Of a stretch of 8,006 nt of DNA, positions 1-7,207 are shown in pieces (position 1 is the first letter of the stretch; every line of letters starts with the position of its first letter). The notes below the pieces were generated by a model. It did no database searches, had not been told where the DNA came from, and saw only the letters and a program-made list of their open reading frames with translations. Location of the stretch: assembly GCA_947039985.1 (NCBI GenBank), contig CAMRAP010000075.1:1-8006 (forward strand), written 5' to 3'. The translations under genes and the position numbers were made by a program. The DNA is from an uncultured Odoribacter sp. (lineage in GTDB: Bacteria > Bacteroidota > Bacteroidia > Bacteroidales > Marinifilaceae).

Positions 1-1530
1 CTAGATTTTAATCTTTAATTTATGTCCTGGTTTGATCTTTCTGACATCACGACTACTTAAGCCATTCCATTTCATAATATCGGTATTGGATACTCCAGGA
101 TATTTTTTAGCAATCACCCAAAGATTTTCTCCTTTTCTGACAGTATAAGATATAAATTCACCATCAATGCTTTCAACCTTGGGAGCAGCTACTTTAGGTG
201 CTACTTTGCCTGCATATTGAGTGTTGTTTTTATATTGTGTCGCTGTTTGCGGTGTTACATAAACGACTAATTTCTGTCCTAATCTAACAGTCATTCGGCT
301 ATTTAGATTATTCCAATATCTTAAATCGGATAAACGAATCTTGAATTTCTCAGCAATTGTTCCAGGTACATCATTGCTTTTTACAGTGTATACTAAACGA
401 GTGCGTCCATCCGTTCCTAATGCAGGGGCATTAACCTTGATCCTGTTATTCGGATCAGCAGAACGGTGACTATCGTCAAAATATTTTGAACGGTTATAGG
501 CAAAGATAGAGTCTTGATTATCTATAAAACCATTGACATGATTGTATGGAATGTTTAAGGCATATGATTTACCGTGACCTGCAGGAATAACATCCACTTT
601 GTATTGAGGATTCAAATTTCGTAAATCTTCTATAGATATATCTAGCTTTGCAGCAATTTGATCAAAATGTACAGCTTCGTTAAGCATGATAGTATCACAC
701 ATTGTTGGTAGATTTACAGTAGTAGCATAAATACCATGTTCCTCATGGTAGTTAAATGCATACGTTGCTGCTATAAAAGCAGGTACATATCCACGAGTTT
801 CCTTGGGTAAATAATAATAAATATCCCAATAATTTCTTTTCCCTCCAGAACGACGAATGGCTTTATTTACATTCCCTGGTCCACAGTTGTAAGCTGCTAG
901 AGCTAGAATCCAATCCTCATACATTCCATATAAATCGTTCAGATATTTTGCGGCAGCTTTTGCTGATAGTTGAGGATCTCTACGTTGATCTATAAATGAG
1001 TTTACTTCTAATTTATACATTTTTCCTGTAGAGTACATGAATTGCCACAATCCAGATGCTCCAGCATGTGATAATGCCTTAGGATTTAAAGCACTCTCAA
1101 CTATTGCCAAATATTTTATCTCTAAAGGCATACATTCTGCATCCAAAGCCTCTTCAAAAATGGGAAAATAGTGTTCTGCTAATCCTAACATATTAGCCAC
1201 TTGAAGACGTCGCCTTTTTGTGTACATTTCAATATAGCCACGTACGATGCTATTGTATGATAAAGGAACTCCTGATTGTATAGAATCAATGCGAAGTTGA
1301 TAAAGTGAATCGCTACAAGGAGCAACTTGATTTAATGATGAGGTGATATAAGCAGAGTCTACGTAGCGAATGCTATCTTGTTTATTGTTAAACCACTCCG
1401 TATAATATCGATCTGTTTGATCAATAAATGATTGCGGAATAGGATCTAAAGAATCTTTAGTTGTTATGTTGCTTCCTTGGACGGCACTAAAAGTGATGGC
1501 AGAAATGATTAATAGAAATAAACGTGTCAT
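1..1530 (-). CDS. mltD: MltD-like lytic transglycosylase with SLT and LysM domains
   Basis: A 509-residue exported murein hydrolase, expected to cleave the MurNAc-GlcNAc bond of peptidoglycan with formation of 1,6-anhydroMurNAc. Residues 1-20 form a signal peptide without a lipobox cysteine, unlike lipoprotein MltD of E. coli. The SLT/goose-lysozyme-like domain spans about 125-262: the catalytic glutamate is E145 in IVESALNP, followed by GLWQFMYSTGK (160-170) and AAYNCGPGNV (212-221). Two clear LysM repeats follow at about 379-425 and 460-508, and a weaker one at about 280-328; these bind glycan chains. The stop codon TAG occupies positions 3-1, so the gene is complete. The start is ATG at 1530-1528, 19 bases after the DUF5683 gene, with no strong ribosome binding site. 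It is the last visible gene of the parAB operon. Family and domains are certain; the exact paralog name is a family-level assignment. Confidence 0.93.
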   Translation of the reverse strand: MTRLFLLIISAITFSAVQGSNITTKDSLDPIPQSFIDQTDRYYTEWFNNKQDSIRYVDSAYITSSLNQVAPCSDSLYQLRIDSIQSGVPLSYNSIVRGYIEMYTKRRRLQVANMLGLAEHYFPIFEEALDAECMPLEIKYLAIVESALNPKALSHAGASGLWQFMYSTGKMYKLEVNSFIDQRRDPQLSAKAAAKYLNDLYGMYEDWILALAAYNCGPGNVNKAIRRSGGKRNYWDIYYYLPKETRGYVPAFIAATYAFNYHEEHGIYATTVNLPTMCDTIMLNEAVHFDQIAAKLDISIEDLRNLNPQYKVDVIPAGHGKSYALNIPYNHVNGFIDNQDSIFAYNRSKYFDDSHRSADPNNRIKVNAPALGTDGRTRLVYTVKSNDVPGTIAEKFKIRLSDLRYWNNLNSRMTVRLGQKLVVYVTPQTATQYKNNTQYAGKVAPKVAAPKVESIDGEFISYTVRKGENLWVIAKKYPGVSNTDIMKWNGLSSRDVRKIKPGHKLKIKI

Positions 1531-1549
1531 TGTAATATATTACTTGTTT

Positions 1550-2221
1550 CTAAAAATTAAAAGTTAGGGTTAATCCAACCGTTCCTCCACTGATTGGACT
1601 GTAGGATGTGCTTGGTTGCAAATTAAGGCTCAAATCATCATCTATTTCAAAGTCATAGAAGTGAGCATATACCGTTGCGTCTATAATATTAACAGCATAG
1701 ATCACTGCCATAAGGATATAGCATAAATCTCGATTGCGTTTAAAGGACGTTTTCCGGTTGTTCAATGTGGTTTCAAACCATTTTTTACCTGCTTCTGTTT
1801 GCAAATAAGGGTCGGTCTCTACATCAAAACTTTTATTTATCTTATCCCAAGCTGGGTTTGTTGGGTAAGGAGTGTCAGGATTCTCTGTTAAAGCTGTTGT
1901 ATACTGTAACCACTCCACATAAGCATCACGATAATCAACATATCGGTTTTGATTCCAAATAATACCGTACATATCGGCTGCTATTCCAGCATACAAAATA
2001 GGTACTTTCCACCATTGGTCATTATAAATCTGCCCAGAGCCAGGAAGAATCATTGCCATGACAGTTGCTTTGTGTGGAGAATGAGGCTTTTTTAGGCTTT
2101 GATTGATCAAAAGTATAGAATCATTATATACTTGAGGTTGTATAGAATCTCTATCCCATTCAAAAGCTTGACTTTTAAACCAGCACAATAGTATCGAAAT
2201 GAATATAACTACTTTTCTCAT
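1550..2221 (-). CDS. DUF5683 domain-containing envelope protein
   Basis: A 223-residue protein of unknown function that I recognise as the DUF5683 family of Bacteroidota. Residues 1-19 are a signal peptide ending SQA. The family core follows: KATVMAMILPGSGQIYN (51-67) then WWKVPILYAGIAADMYGIIW (70-89), which is hydrophobic. A second block, RNRDLCYILMAVIYAVNIID (162-181), contains a second hydrophobic segment, then AHFYDFEIDDDLSLNLQP. From memory, family members usually have an Asp where this one has Y185 (VYAH). The C-terminus GLTLTFNF alternates polar and apolar residues and ends in Phe, resembling the last strand of an outer-membrane barrel. Its ATG overlaps the parB stop as ATGA, implying translational coupling. 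Cell-envelope location is likely; a role with ParAB or with the downstream transglycosylase is only inferred from position. Confidence 0.88.
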   Translation of the reverse strand: MRKVVIFISILLCWFKSQAFEWDRDSIQPQVYNDSILLINQSLKKPHSPHKATVMAMILPGSGQIYNDQWWKVPILYAGIAADMYGIIWNQNRYVDYRDAYVEWLQYTTALTENPDTPYPTNPAWDKINKSFDVETDPYLQTEAGKKWFETTLNNRKTSFKRNRDLCYILMAVIYAVNIIDATVYAHFYDFEIDDDLSLNLQPSTSYSPISGGTVGLTLTFNF

Positions 2222-3120
2222 TCAATTTTATCCAATAGCTCAACAATATTTTCTAATTCAGAGTCTGATTTAAAGGCTATAATAATTTTTCCTCTACCAT
2301 TTTCATTGCGTTTAAGCTCTACTTTGGTATTAAATCGACGCATTAAGTGTTTCTGTAATTCAATATAAGCTCCTATTTCATTACTTTTTACAGGTTTTTC
2401 TTGAACTTCATCCACTACGACTTCTTCTTGGGCTTGTGGATTGACAATTTCTCGAACCACTTCCTCTACCTTACGAACAGAAAATTCATATTTCAATATC
2501 TGTTCAAAAATCATCAGTTGCGTGTCTGTATCATCCACACCAAGGATAGCACGGGCATGTCCCATAGAGATCTTTTTGTCCCGAACTGCCAATTGAATTT
2601 GAGCAGGTAGCTTCAATAATCTAAGATAATTAGCTATGGTAGCTCTTTTCTTGCCAACTCTTTCGCTTAAACCATCTTGTGTTAGTTGACATTCGTCAAT
2701 TAATCGCTGGTAACTGATAGCCACCTCTATAGCATTTAAATCTTCTCGTTGTATATTCTCAATTAATGCGAGCTCGAGTAAATTATCATCATCTGTTTTT
2801 CGAATATAGGCAGGAACACTGGTTAATCCGGCTAGTTTTGAGGCACGATAACGGCGTTCTCCTGCAATAATTTCATACCTACCATTGTCTATAATGCGAA
2901 CAGTGATAGGTTGAACAATGCCTATGGATCGAATCGAAGTTGCTAATTCATTTAATGCTTCTACAGCAAACTCTGTTCGGGGTTGAAAAGGGTTCGGATG
3001 TATATCTGCCAAATTTAATTCTTGAATAGTCGAAATCACGACATTCTCTCTTACTGGCTCTTCAACAGCATCGGCAAGTAGAGCACCTAATCCTCGTCCT
3101 AATACATTCTTTTTTGACAT
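2218..3120 (-). CDS. parB: ParB/Spo0J chromosome-partitioning protein
   Basis: A 300-residue centromere-binding protein and CTPase clamp that loads at parS sites and works with ParA in chromosome segregation and SMC loading. The N-terminal LGRGLGALL (7-15) is the conserved ParA-stimulating motif with its arginine R9. The ParB N-terminal nuclease-like domain covers about 30-125: NPFQPR (43-48), the CTP-binding motif GERRYRA (87-93) and ENIQRE (121-126). A helix-turn-helix region (about 145-170, LTQDGLSERVGKKRATIANY) recognises parS. A charged linker (about 228-247) leads to the C-terminal dimerisation domain (248-300). Length and motif order are normal for a chromosomal ParB. The start is ATG at 3120-3118, where the N-terminal motif begins at the expected place. 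It lies 54 bases downstream of parA and overlaps the next gene by 4 bases. No parS palindrome was found in this window. Confidence 0.97.
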   Translation of the reverse strand: MSKKNVLGRGLGALLADAVEEPVRENVVISTIQELNLADIHPNPFQPRTEFAVEALNELATSIRSIGIVQPITVRIIDNGRYEIIAGERRYRASKLAGLTSVPAYIRKTDDDNLLELALIENIQREDLNAIEVAISYQRLIDECQLTQDGLSERVGKKRATIANYLRLLKLPAQIQLAVRDKKISMGHARAILGVDDTDTQLMIFEQILKYEFSVRKVEEVVREIVNPQAQEEVVVDEVQEKPVKSNEIGAYIELQKHLMRRFNTKVELKRNENGRGKIIIAFKSDSELENIVELLDKIE

Positions 3121-3174
3121 AATTCTTTTTCGATTTGTGCTGAGATATATTTTATCCCTAATCGTTAGTTATTT

Positions 3175-3945
3175 TTATTCTTGGTTTCTTTCTATCAACT
3201 CTAGTGCTAAAAGCATATAATCTTTTGATCCTTTACTATTTGCATCATACAAAATAGCTGGTTGTCCAAATCCAGGAGCTTCTGCTAATTTAGTATTTCG
3301 ATTGATGATACTTTTAAATGCCATCTCTTTGAAGTTTTTTCTAACTTCGTCCACCACCTGATTAGACAAACTTAAACGCGTGTCATACATGGTCAGTACA
3401 AAGCCTTCAATTTCTAATTCCGTATTCAGACGTTTCTGAATTAATTTGATTGTACTTAGTAACTTTCCTAAGCCTTCTAATGCAAAATATTCACACTGAA
3501 CAGGAATCATTACAGAGTCAGCAGCAGTAAGAGAGTTTACTGTTATCAATCCTAATGAAGGGGAGCAGTCAATAATGATATAATCATATTGATCTTTTAT
3601 AGAATCTAAAACCTTCTTCATGATTTTCTCACGATCAGGTAAATTCATCATATCAACCTCTGCACCAACTAAATTGATATTAGATGGTAAGAGTGATAAG
3701 CCATCAATCTCAGTTTTTAATATCGCTTTGTCAGCTGTGAGTCCATTTATTAAACATTCGTAGATTGTAGCGTCCCCCAACTGTTGTACGTCGAATCCTA
3801 AACCAGAAGATGAATTACCTTGTGGGTCAGCATCGATTAGCAATATTTTCTGTTCTAAAACAGCCAAGCTTGCAGCTAGATTAACTGAAGTAGTTGTTTT
3901 TCCAACACCACCTTTTTGATTTGCAACAGCAATAATTTTAGCCAT
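3175..3945 (-). CDS. parA: ParA/Soj chromosome-partitioning ATPase
   Basis: A 256-residue P-loop ATPase of the MinD/ParA superfamily. It binds DNA nonspecifically as an ATP dimer and is stimulated by ParB to move origin regions. The deviant Walker A motif is KGGVGKTTT at 11-19, with signature lysine K11 and K16. LLIDADPQGN (35-44) carries the switch I aspartates D38 and D40. Walker B is YIIIDCSPSLG (122-132) with D126. MYDTRLSLSNQVVDEVR (186-202) is the conserved C-terminal segment with a probable DNA-contacting arginine. The length is typical of chromosomal Soj-type proteins, which lack the N-terminal DNA-binding domain of plasmid type Ia ParA. The start is ATG at 3945-3943, supported by the family's usual MAKIIAVANQKGG beginning and by an AGGA motif (3954-3951) five bases upstream. 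It is the first gene of the minus-strand operon. Confidence 0.97.
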   Translation of the reverse strand: MAKIIAVANQKGGVGKTTTSVNLAASLAVLEQKILLIDADPQGNSSSGLGFDVQQLGDATIYECLINGLTADKAILKTEIDGLSLLPSNINLVGAEVDMMNLPDREKIMKKVLDSIKDQYDYIIIDCSPSLGLITVNSLTAADSVMIPVQCEYFALEGLGKLLSTIKLIQKRLNTELEIEGFVLTMYDTRLSLSNQVVDEVRKNFKEMAFKSIINRNTKLAEAPGFGQPAILYDANSKGSKDYMLLALELIERNQE

Positions 3946-4213
3946 GAATTTCCTATTTTATGATATCCGTTGTAAAAATACACTTTTAAAAAGGAACTAC
4001 TTTATTTTTGGCACTCTTTTTAATAACAAATGCAGTTTTTTTATTAACAGCTTGATGTTTGTGTTTGAGAATCAAATAGTTCTAATGTCGGTCAAAATGT
4101 AATTATAGATCATTTTTTTTTGTGTAAATCTTGAAAATATTTTAAAACAAGAAAAAACAATTAACTTTGCAATGACGAAACAATAATAGTTGAAGGATCG
4201 TAATAAAAAGAAT
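3946..4213. promoter_or_regulatory. Divergent intergenic region between parA and nfo
   Basis: This AT-rich, non-coding stretch must hold promoters for both the leftward parA operon and the rightward nfo genes. The rightward side has a good -7 box, listed separately. For parA I find no exact TAnnTTTG box on the minus strand. The closest is TATTTTTA (3980-3973), which differs in its last base and has no convincing -33 partner, so the parA promoter is unresolved. A weak 8-bp inverted repeat (TTAAAAAG at 3986-3993, CTTTTTAA at 4016-4023, 22-base spacer) is all A/T plus one G-C pair and could be chance. A run of nine T lies at 4113-4121. No open frame, tRNA or parS site is visible. Confidence 0.6.
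4162..4169 (+). promoter_or_regulatory. Bacteroidota-type -7 promoter box for nfo
   Basis: TAACTTTG matches the known Bacteroidetes primary sigma factor -7 consensus TAnnTTTG exactly. The -33 element is poor: TTTT at 4140-4143 lies 18 bases upstream, in place of TTTG or TTG. Transcription would begin near 4175, giving an untranslated leader of roughly 40 bases before the ATG at 4214. The match is seen directly; promoter activity is inferred. Confidence 0.6.
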
Positions 4214-5050
4214 ATGAAATACGTAGGGGCACATATGAGTATATCAGGAGGAGTTGAAAATGCTCCAGAGAGAGCACATCGAATAGGGGCAAAGGCATTT
4301 GCTATGTTTACTAAGAATCAAAGACAGTGGCTTGCTCATCCATACACAGCCGATAATATACAGTTATTTAAACAGCGTTGTCAAGCGTATGGATATAGTG
4401 CAGAGCATGTTTTGGCACATGATAGCTACTTAATTAATTTAGGTAGTCCTGATAAAGATGCTTTGGAGAAATCGCGTTTGGCGTTTTTAGATGAGATGCA
4501 ACGTTGCGAACAATTGGGCTTGATTTTGTTGAATTTTCATCCAGGTAGTTCTTTAAAGAAGATTGCTGATGATGAGTGTTTACGCTTGATTTCCGAATCG
4601 ATAAATATCACTTTAGATAAGACTAAAAATGTATGTGCAGTGATTGAAAATACAGCTGGACAGGGTTCTAACCTTGGATATAGTTTTGAGCACCTGGCTT
4701 ATATTATTGATGGAGTAGAAGATAAGAGTAGAGTGGGGGTGTGTATAGATACTTGTCATACATTTGCTGCTGGCTATGATTTGAAAAGTGAGAATGGATT
4801 TAACGAGACTTTCGAACATTTTGAGGATGTGGTGGGATTTAAGTATTTGCGAGGAATGCACATGAATGATAGTAAGAAAGGACAGGGAGCGCGTGTTGAT
4901 CGACATGAAGTCTTGGGCAAAGGAGAACTGGGGATAGATACTTTTAAAATGATTATGAATGATGAGCGTTTTGATGGTATTCCTTTGATACTTGAAACAC
5001 CAGATGAGGACAATTGGGCAGAGGAAATAAAGATGTTGTATAATTTGTAG
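4214..5050 (+). CDS. nfo: Endonuclease IV (apurinic/apyrimidinic endonuclease)
   Basis: A 278-residue trinuclear zinc enzyme of base excision repair that cuts the backbone 5' of abasic sites and trims blocked 3' ends. It is cytosolic. With the ATG at 4214 as residue 1, every metal ligand known from E. coli endonuclease IV falls at the same number: H69, H109, E145, D179, H182, H216, D229, H231 and E261. The three family signatures are visible: GQGSNLGYSFEHLA (149-162), VGVCIDTCH (174-182) and HMNDSKKGQGARVDRHEVLG (216-235). This numbering and the usual start MKYVGAH favour 4214 over an in-frame TTG at 4190. Length is close to the family norm (E. coli Nfo has 285 residues). It is the first gene of the rightward group, divergent from parA. 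No ribosome binding site stands out; AAGGA at 4193-4197 is too far from the start. Confidence 0.98.
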   Translation: MKYVGAHMSISGGVENAPERAHRIGAKAFAMFTKNQRQWLAHPYTADNIQLFKQRCQAYGYSAEHVLAHDSYLINLGSPDKDALEKSRLAFLDEMQRCEQLGLILLNFHPGSSLKKIADDECLRLISESINITLDKTKNVCAVIENTAGQGSNLGYSFEHLAYIIDGVEDKSRVGVCIDTCHTFAAGYDLKSENGFNETFEHFEDVVGFKYLRGMHMNDSKKGQGARVDRHEVLGKGELGIDTFKMIMNDERFDGIPLILETPDEDNWAEEIKMLYNL

Positions 5051-5070
5051 GTATACTGATTTCTAATTAG

Positions 5071-5078
5071 TAAATTTG
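5071..5078 (+). promoter_or_regulatory. Possible internal promoter before the phosphodiesterase gene
   Basis: TAAATTTG in the 52-base gap after nfo matches the Bacteroidetes -7 consensus TAnnTTTG. A TTTG at 5044-5047 could serve as the -33 element, but the 23-base spacer is longer than usual. A start near 5084 would leave about 20 untranslated bases before the ATG at 5103. In AT-rich DNA a chance match is possible. Confidence 0.42.
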
Positions 5079-5102
5079 TGGTTTATTGATTTTTTATATA
5101 AA

Positions 5103-5600
5103 ATGAAGAGAATAGGTCTTTTGTCAGATACGCATTGTTGGTTGGATCCTAAAGTAAAGGATTTTTTTAAGGATTGTGACGAAGTGTGGCATTGTGGTGA
5201 TATCGGTGATTTGGCAGTGGCAGAGGAGTTGGAATCGTCGTTTAATCTTCGTGCTGTTTATGGTAATATAGATGGGGGAGTCTTGCGAAGGATGTTTTCT
5301 GAAACTTTGATTTTTAATTGTGAGGGAGTGAAAACAATGATGACACATATTGGAGGATATCCAAAACATTATGATTCGCGTATAAAGGACACGTTATATC
5401 GTGAACGTCCTCAGCTTTTTGTTTGTGGACATTCGCACATATTGAAAGTGATGTATGATGAGACTTTATCTTGTTTACACATGAATCCAGGAGCAGCAGG
5501 GATTCATGGTTTTCACCAAGTAAGAACAGCTATTCGCTTTGTTATCGAGAAAGGAAATATAAAGGATTTGGAGATATTAGAATTAGAAAAAAAAAGATAA
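5103..5600 (+). CDS. YfcE/MJ0936-family metallophosphodiesterase
   Basis: A 165-residue single-domain calcineurin-like phosphoesterase without a signal peptide, so probably cytosolic. Expected activity is metal-dependent (often Mn) phosphodiester hydrolysis; the natural substrate of this family is poorly known. Metal-binding motifs occur in order: SDTH (D9, H11), HCGD (D33), YGNID (N55), THIGG (H82) and GHSH (H110, H112), followed by the family's MNPGA (127-131). The set is complete and the length near the family norm (E. coli YfcE has 184 residues). The start is ATG at 5103, because MKRIGLLSDTH is the usual beginning; an in-frame TTG at 5076 would add nine unsupported residues (WFIDFLYK region) and would overlap the promoter-like box. 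The protease gene begins 8 bases after its stop, so the two are probably co-transcribed. I give no symbol because the assignment is at family level. Confidence 0.92.
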   Translation: MKRIGLLSDTHCWLDPKVKDFFKDCDEVWHCGDIGDLAVAEELESSFNLRAVYGNIDGGVLRRMFSETLIFNCEGVKTMMTHIGGYPKHYDSRIKDTLYRERPQLFVCGHSHILKVMYDETLSCLHMNPGAAGIHGFHQVRTAIRFVIEKGNIKDLEILELEKKR

Positions 5601-5608
5601 TTTAAGAT

Positions 5609-7207
5609 ATGATGAAGAAAAGTATGATGTTAGGAATATTTCTGTTGCTGATCGGGTTTTATTCAGAAGGAGTGTTTGCTCAGTCTAATGAAAATCAGGT
5701 AAGAGAGCAAAGTATTAAATACCAGCGTTTAATGGCATTAGTTGATGCTTTTTATGCAGATACCGTTGATTTGCATAAATTAACAGAAGATGCTATTGTT
5801 AAAGTGTTAGCAGATTTAGATCCTCATTCTGTGTATATTTCAGAAGAGGAAGTTGAAGAGATGAATGAGCCTTTGGAAGGAGGATTCTTCGGAATAGGTA
5901 TTCAATTTACCATTCTTAGGGATACTTTAGTGGTGGTGGACGTTATTCCAGATGGACCATCTGAAAAGGTTGCTCTACAATCGGGCGATAGGATTATTGG
6001 GGTTGATGGAAAAGATATTGCAGGTAAAAAACTATCCAATACCCAAGTTCGAAACCATTTGAAAGGCGATAAAGGTACTCCTGTAAATATAAAGGTGTTG
6101 CGAGGAGATGAACGGTTAGATTTTAGAATCATACGTGATAAGATACCTATTTATAGTATTAATGCTTCATATATGTTGGATCCTACAACGGGCTACATTA
6201 ATATCTCGCGTTTTGCAGCAACAACGATCGAGGAGTTTGAAACGGCCATGAAAAAATTACAGGCAGAGGGAATGAAGGATTTAGTTCTTGACCTGCAAGG
6301 TAATACGGGAGGTTATATGGGTGCTGCAATTGGTGTTAGTGATCATTTTTTAGCGGATGATAAGATGATTGTGTATACAGAGGGTTTATCATCTGGTCGC
6401 AGAGAGGAGCATGCTACAGCAGCTGGTTGGTTGCAAGACGGAAGAGTAGTGGTCTTGATTGATCAAAACTCAGCCTCTGCTAGTGAGATTGTTTCAGGTG
6501 CTGTACAAGATTGGGATAGAGGCTTGATTGTTGGACGTCGCTCTTTTGGTAAAGGCTTGGTGCAACGCCAATATCCATTAACGGACGGTTCTATGATTCG
6601 TTTGACAAATGCACATTACTATACACCTTCAGGGCGTTGTATTCAAAAATCGTACAGCAAGGGAGAGGATCAATATAATCACGAAATATTTGATCGTTAT
6701 ACGAGTGGAGAGTTGTTGAGCGCTGATAGTATCAGTGTAAACGACTCATTGAAATACTTTACAAAAATTAAAAATAGAACTGTATATGGTGGTGGTGGAA
6801 TCACTCCAGATGTATTTGTTCCAATGGATACTAGTATTAATTATTCGTATTTTAATCATCTAATACGTAAAAATATAATTGGTGAGTATGTTGTGGGCTA
6901 TATTGATGAAAATAGAGATGCTCTTAAAAAGAAATATACTGATTTTTCTAAGTTTAAAAAGGAATTTCAAGTGACAGATGCAATGATTGCAAATATTGTA
7001 AAATTAGGGGTGAAAGCAGGCGTAAAGGAAGATGAAAAGGCATTGAAAGATGTATTGCCTTCAATGAGAAATCAAATCAAGGGTTTGATCGCTAGAGATG
7101 TTTGGGATATGAATGAGATGTATCAGATTCTAAACATGGAAAATGAAAGTTTGAGAAAAGGTTTTGAAGTATTGAAGAATGGTATTTATGAAGAGAAACT
7201 GAAGTAG
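5609..7207 (+). CDS. S41 family C-terminal processing peptidase (CtpA/Prc type)
   Basis: A 532-residue exported serine protease that trims or degrades envelope proteins from their C-termini. Residues 1-24 are a signal peptide ending VFA before Q25. An N-terminal helical part (about 30-88) includes LADLDPHSVYIS. A PDZ domain spans about 90-175, with GIGIQF (95-100) and SGDRIIGVDG (125-134). The S41 catalytic domain runs from about 180 to 405: DLQGNTGGYMG (228-238), the nucleophile S290 in NSASASEI and the general base K315 in SFGKG. Their 25-residue spacing equals that of E. coli Prc (S430/K455). A helical C-terminal extension of about 125 residues follows. ATG codons at 5609 and 5612 are both possible starts; the first is used here. 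It sits 8 bases after the phosphodiesterase gene and ends before a strong terminator hairpin. The physiological substrate cannot be read from sequence. Confidence 0.95.
   Translation: MMKKSMMLGIFLLLIGFYSEGVFAQSNENQVREQSIKYQRLMALVDAFYADTVDLHKLTEDAIVKVLADLDPHSVYISEEEVEEMNEPLEGGFFGIGIQFTILRDTLVVVDVIPDGPSEKVALQSGDRIIGVDGKDIAGKKLSNTQVRNHLKGDKGTPVNIKVLRGDERLDFRIIRDKIPIYSINASYMLDPTTGYINISRFAATTIEEFETAMKKLQAEGMKDLVLDLQGNTGGYMGAAIGVSDHFLADDKMIVYTEGLSSGRREEHATAAGWLQDGRVVVLIDQNSASASEIVSGAVQDWDRGLIVGRRSFGKGLVQRQYPLTDGSMIRLTNAHYYTPSGRCIQKSYSKGEDQYNHEIFDRYTSGELLSADSISVNDSLKYFTKIKNRTVYGGGGITPDVFVPMDTSINYSYFNHLIRKNIIGEYVVGYIDENRDALKKKYTDFSKFKKEFQVTDAMIANIVKLGVKAGVKEDEKALKDVLPSMRNQIKGLIARDVWDMNEMYQILNMENESLRKGFEVLKNGIYEEKLK

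Noticed and set aside
160..170. Tyr in GLWQFMYSTG of the transglycosylase as a damaged motif
   Set aside because: Many SLT enzymes have Pro here, but Tyr is, from memory, common in Bacteroidota homologs, and the catalytic Glu and AAYNCGPG are intact. Positions given are residues of the 1-1530 gene.
1765..2610. Plus-strand open frames at 1765-1962 and 2401-2610
   Set aside because: Both are antisense shadows of the DUF5683 and parB genes with no domain or ribosome binding site.
3986..4023. Inverted repeat TTAAAAAG / CTTTTTAA as an operator or terminator
   Set aside because: It is only 8 bp and nearly all A/T with a 22-base spacer, so it is expected by chance in such AT-rich DNA.
4190..4213. 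In-frame TTG start extending Nfo by eight residues
   Set aside because: Starting at ATG 4214 puts all nine metal ligands at the E. coli numbers and gives the usual MKYVGAH beginning; the extension KDRNKKN has no family support.
3946..4213. Replication origin next to parAB
   Set aside because: Some bacteria have oriC near parAB, but no cluster of DnaA boxes (TTATCCACA-like) or dnaA/gidA genes is visible.
4613..5013. Minus-strand open frames inside nfo (4613-4906 and 4774-5013)
   Set aside because: They lie antisense within a fully supported nfo gene, overlap each other and show no recognisable domain.
5076..5102. In-frame TTG start extending the phosphodiesterase by nine residues
   Set aside because: The ATG at 5103 gives the standard MKRIGLLSDTH beginning, and the TTG overlaps a promoter-like box.
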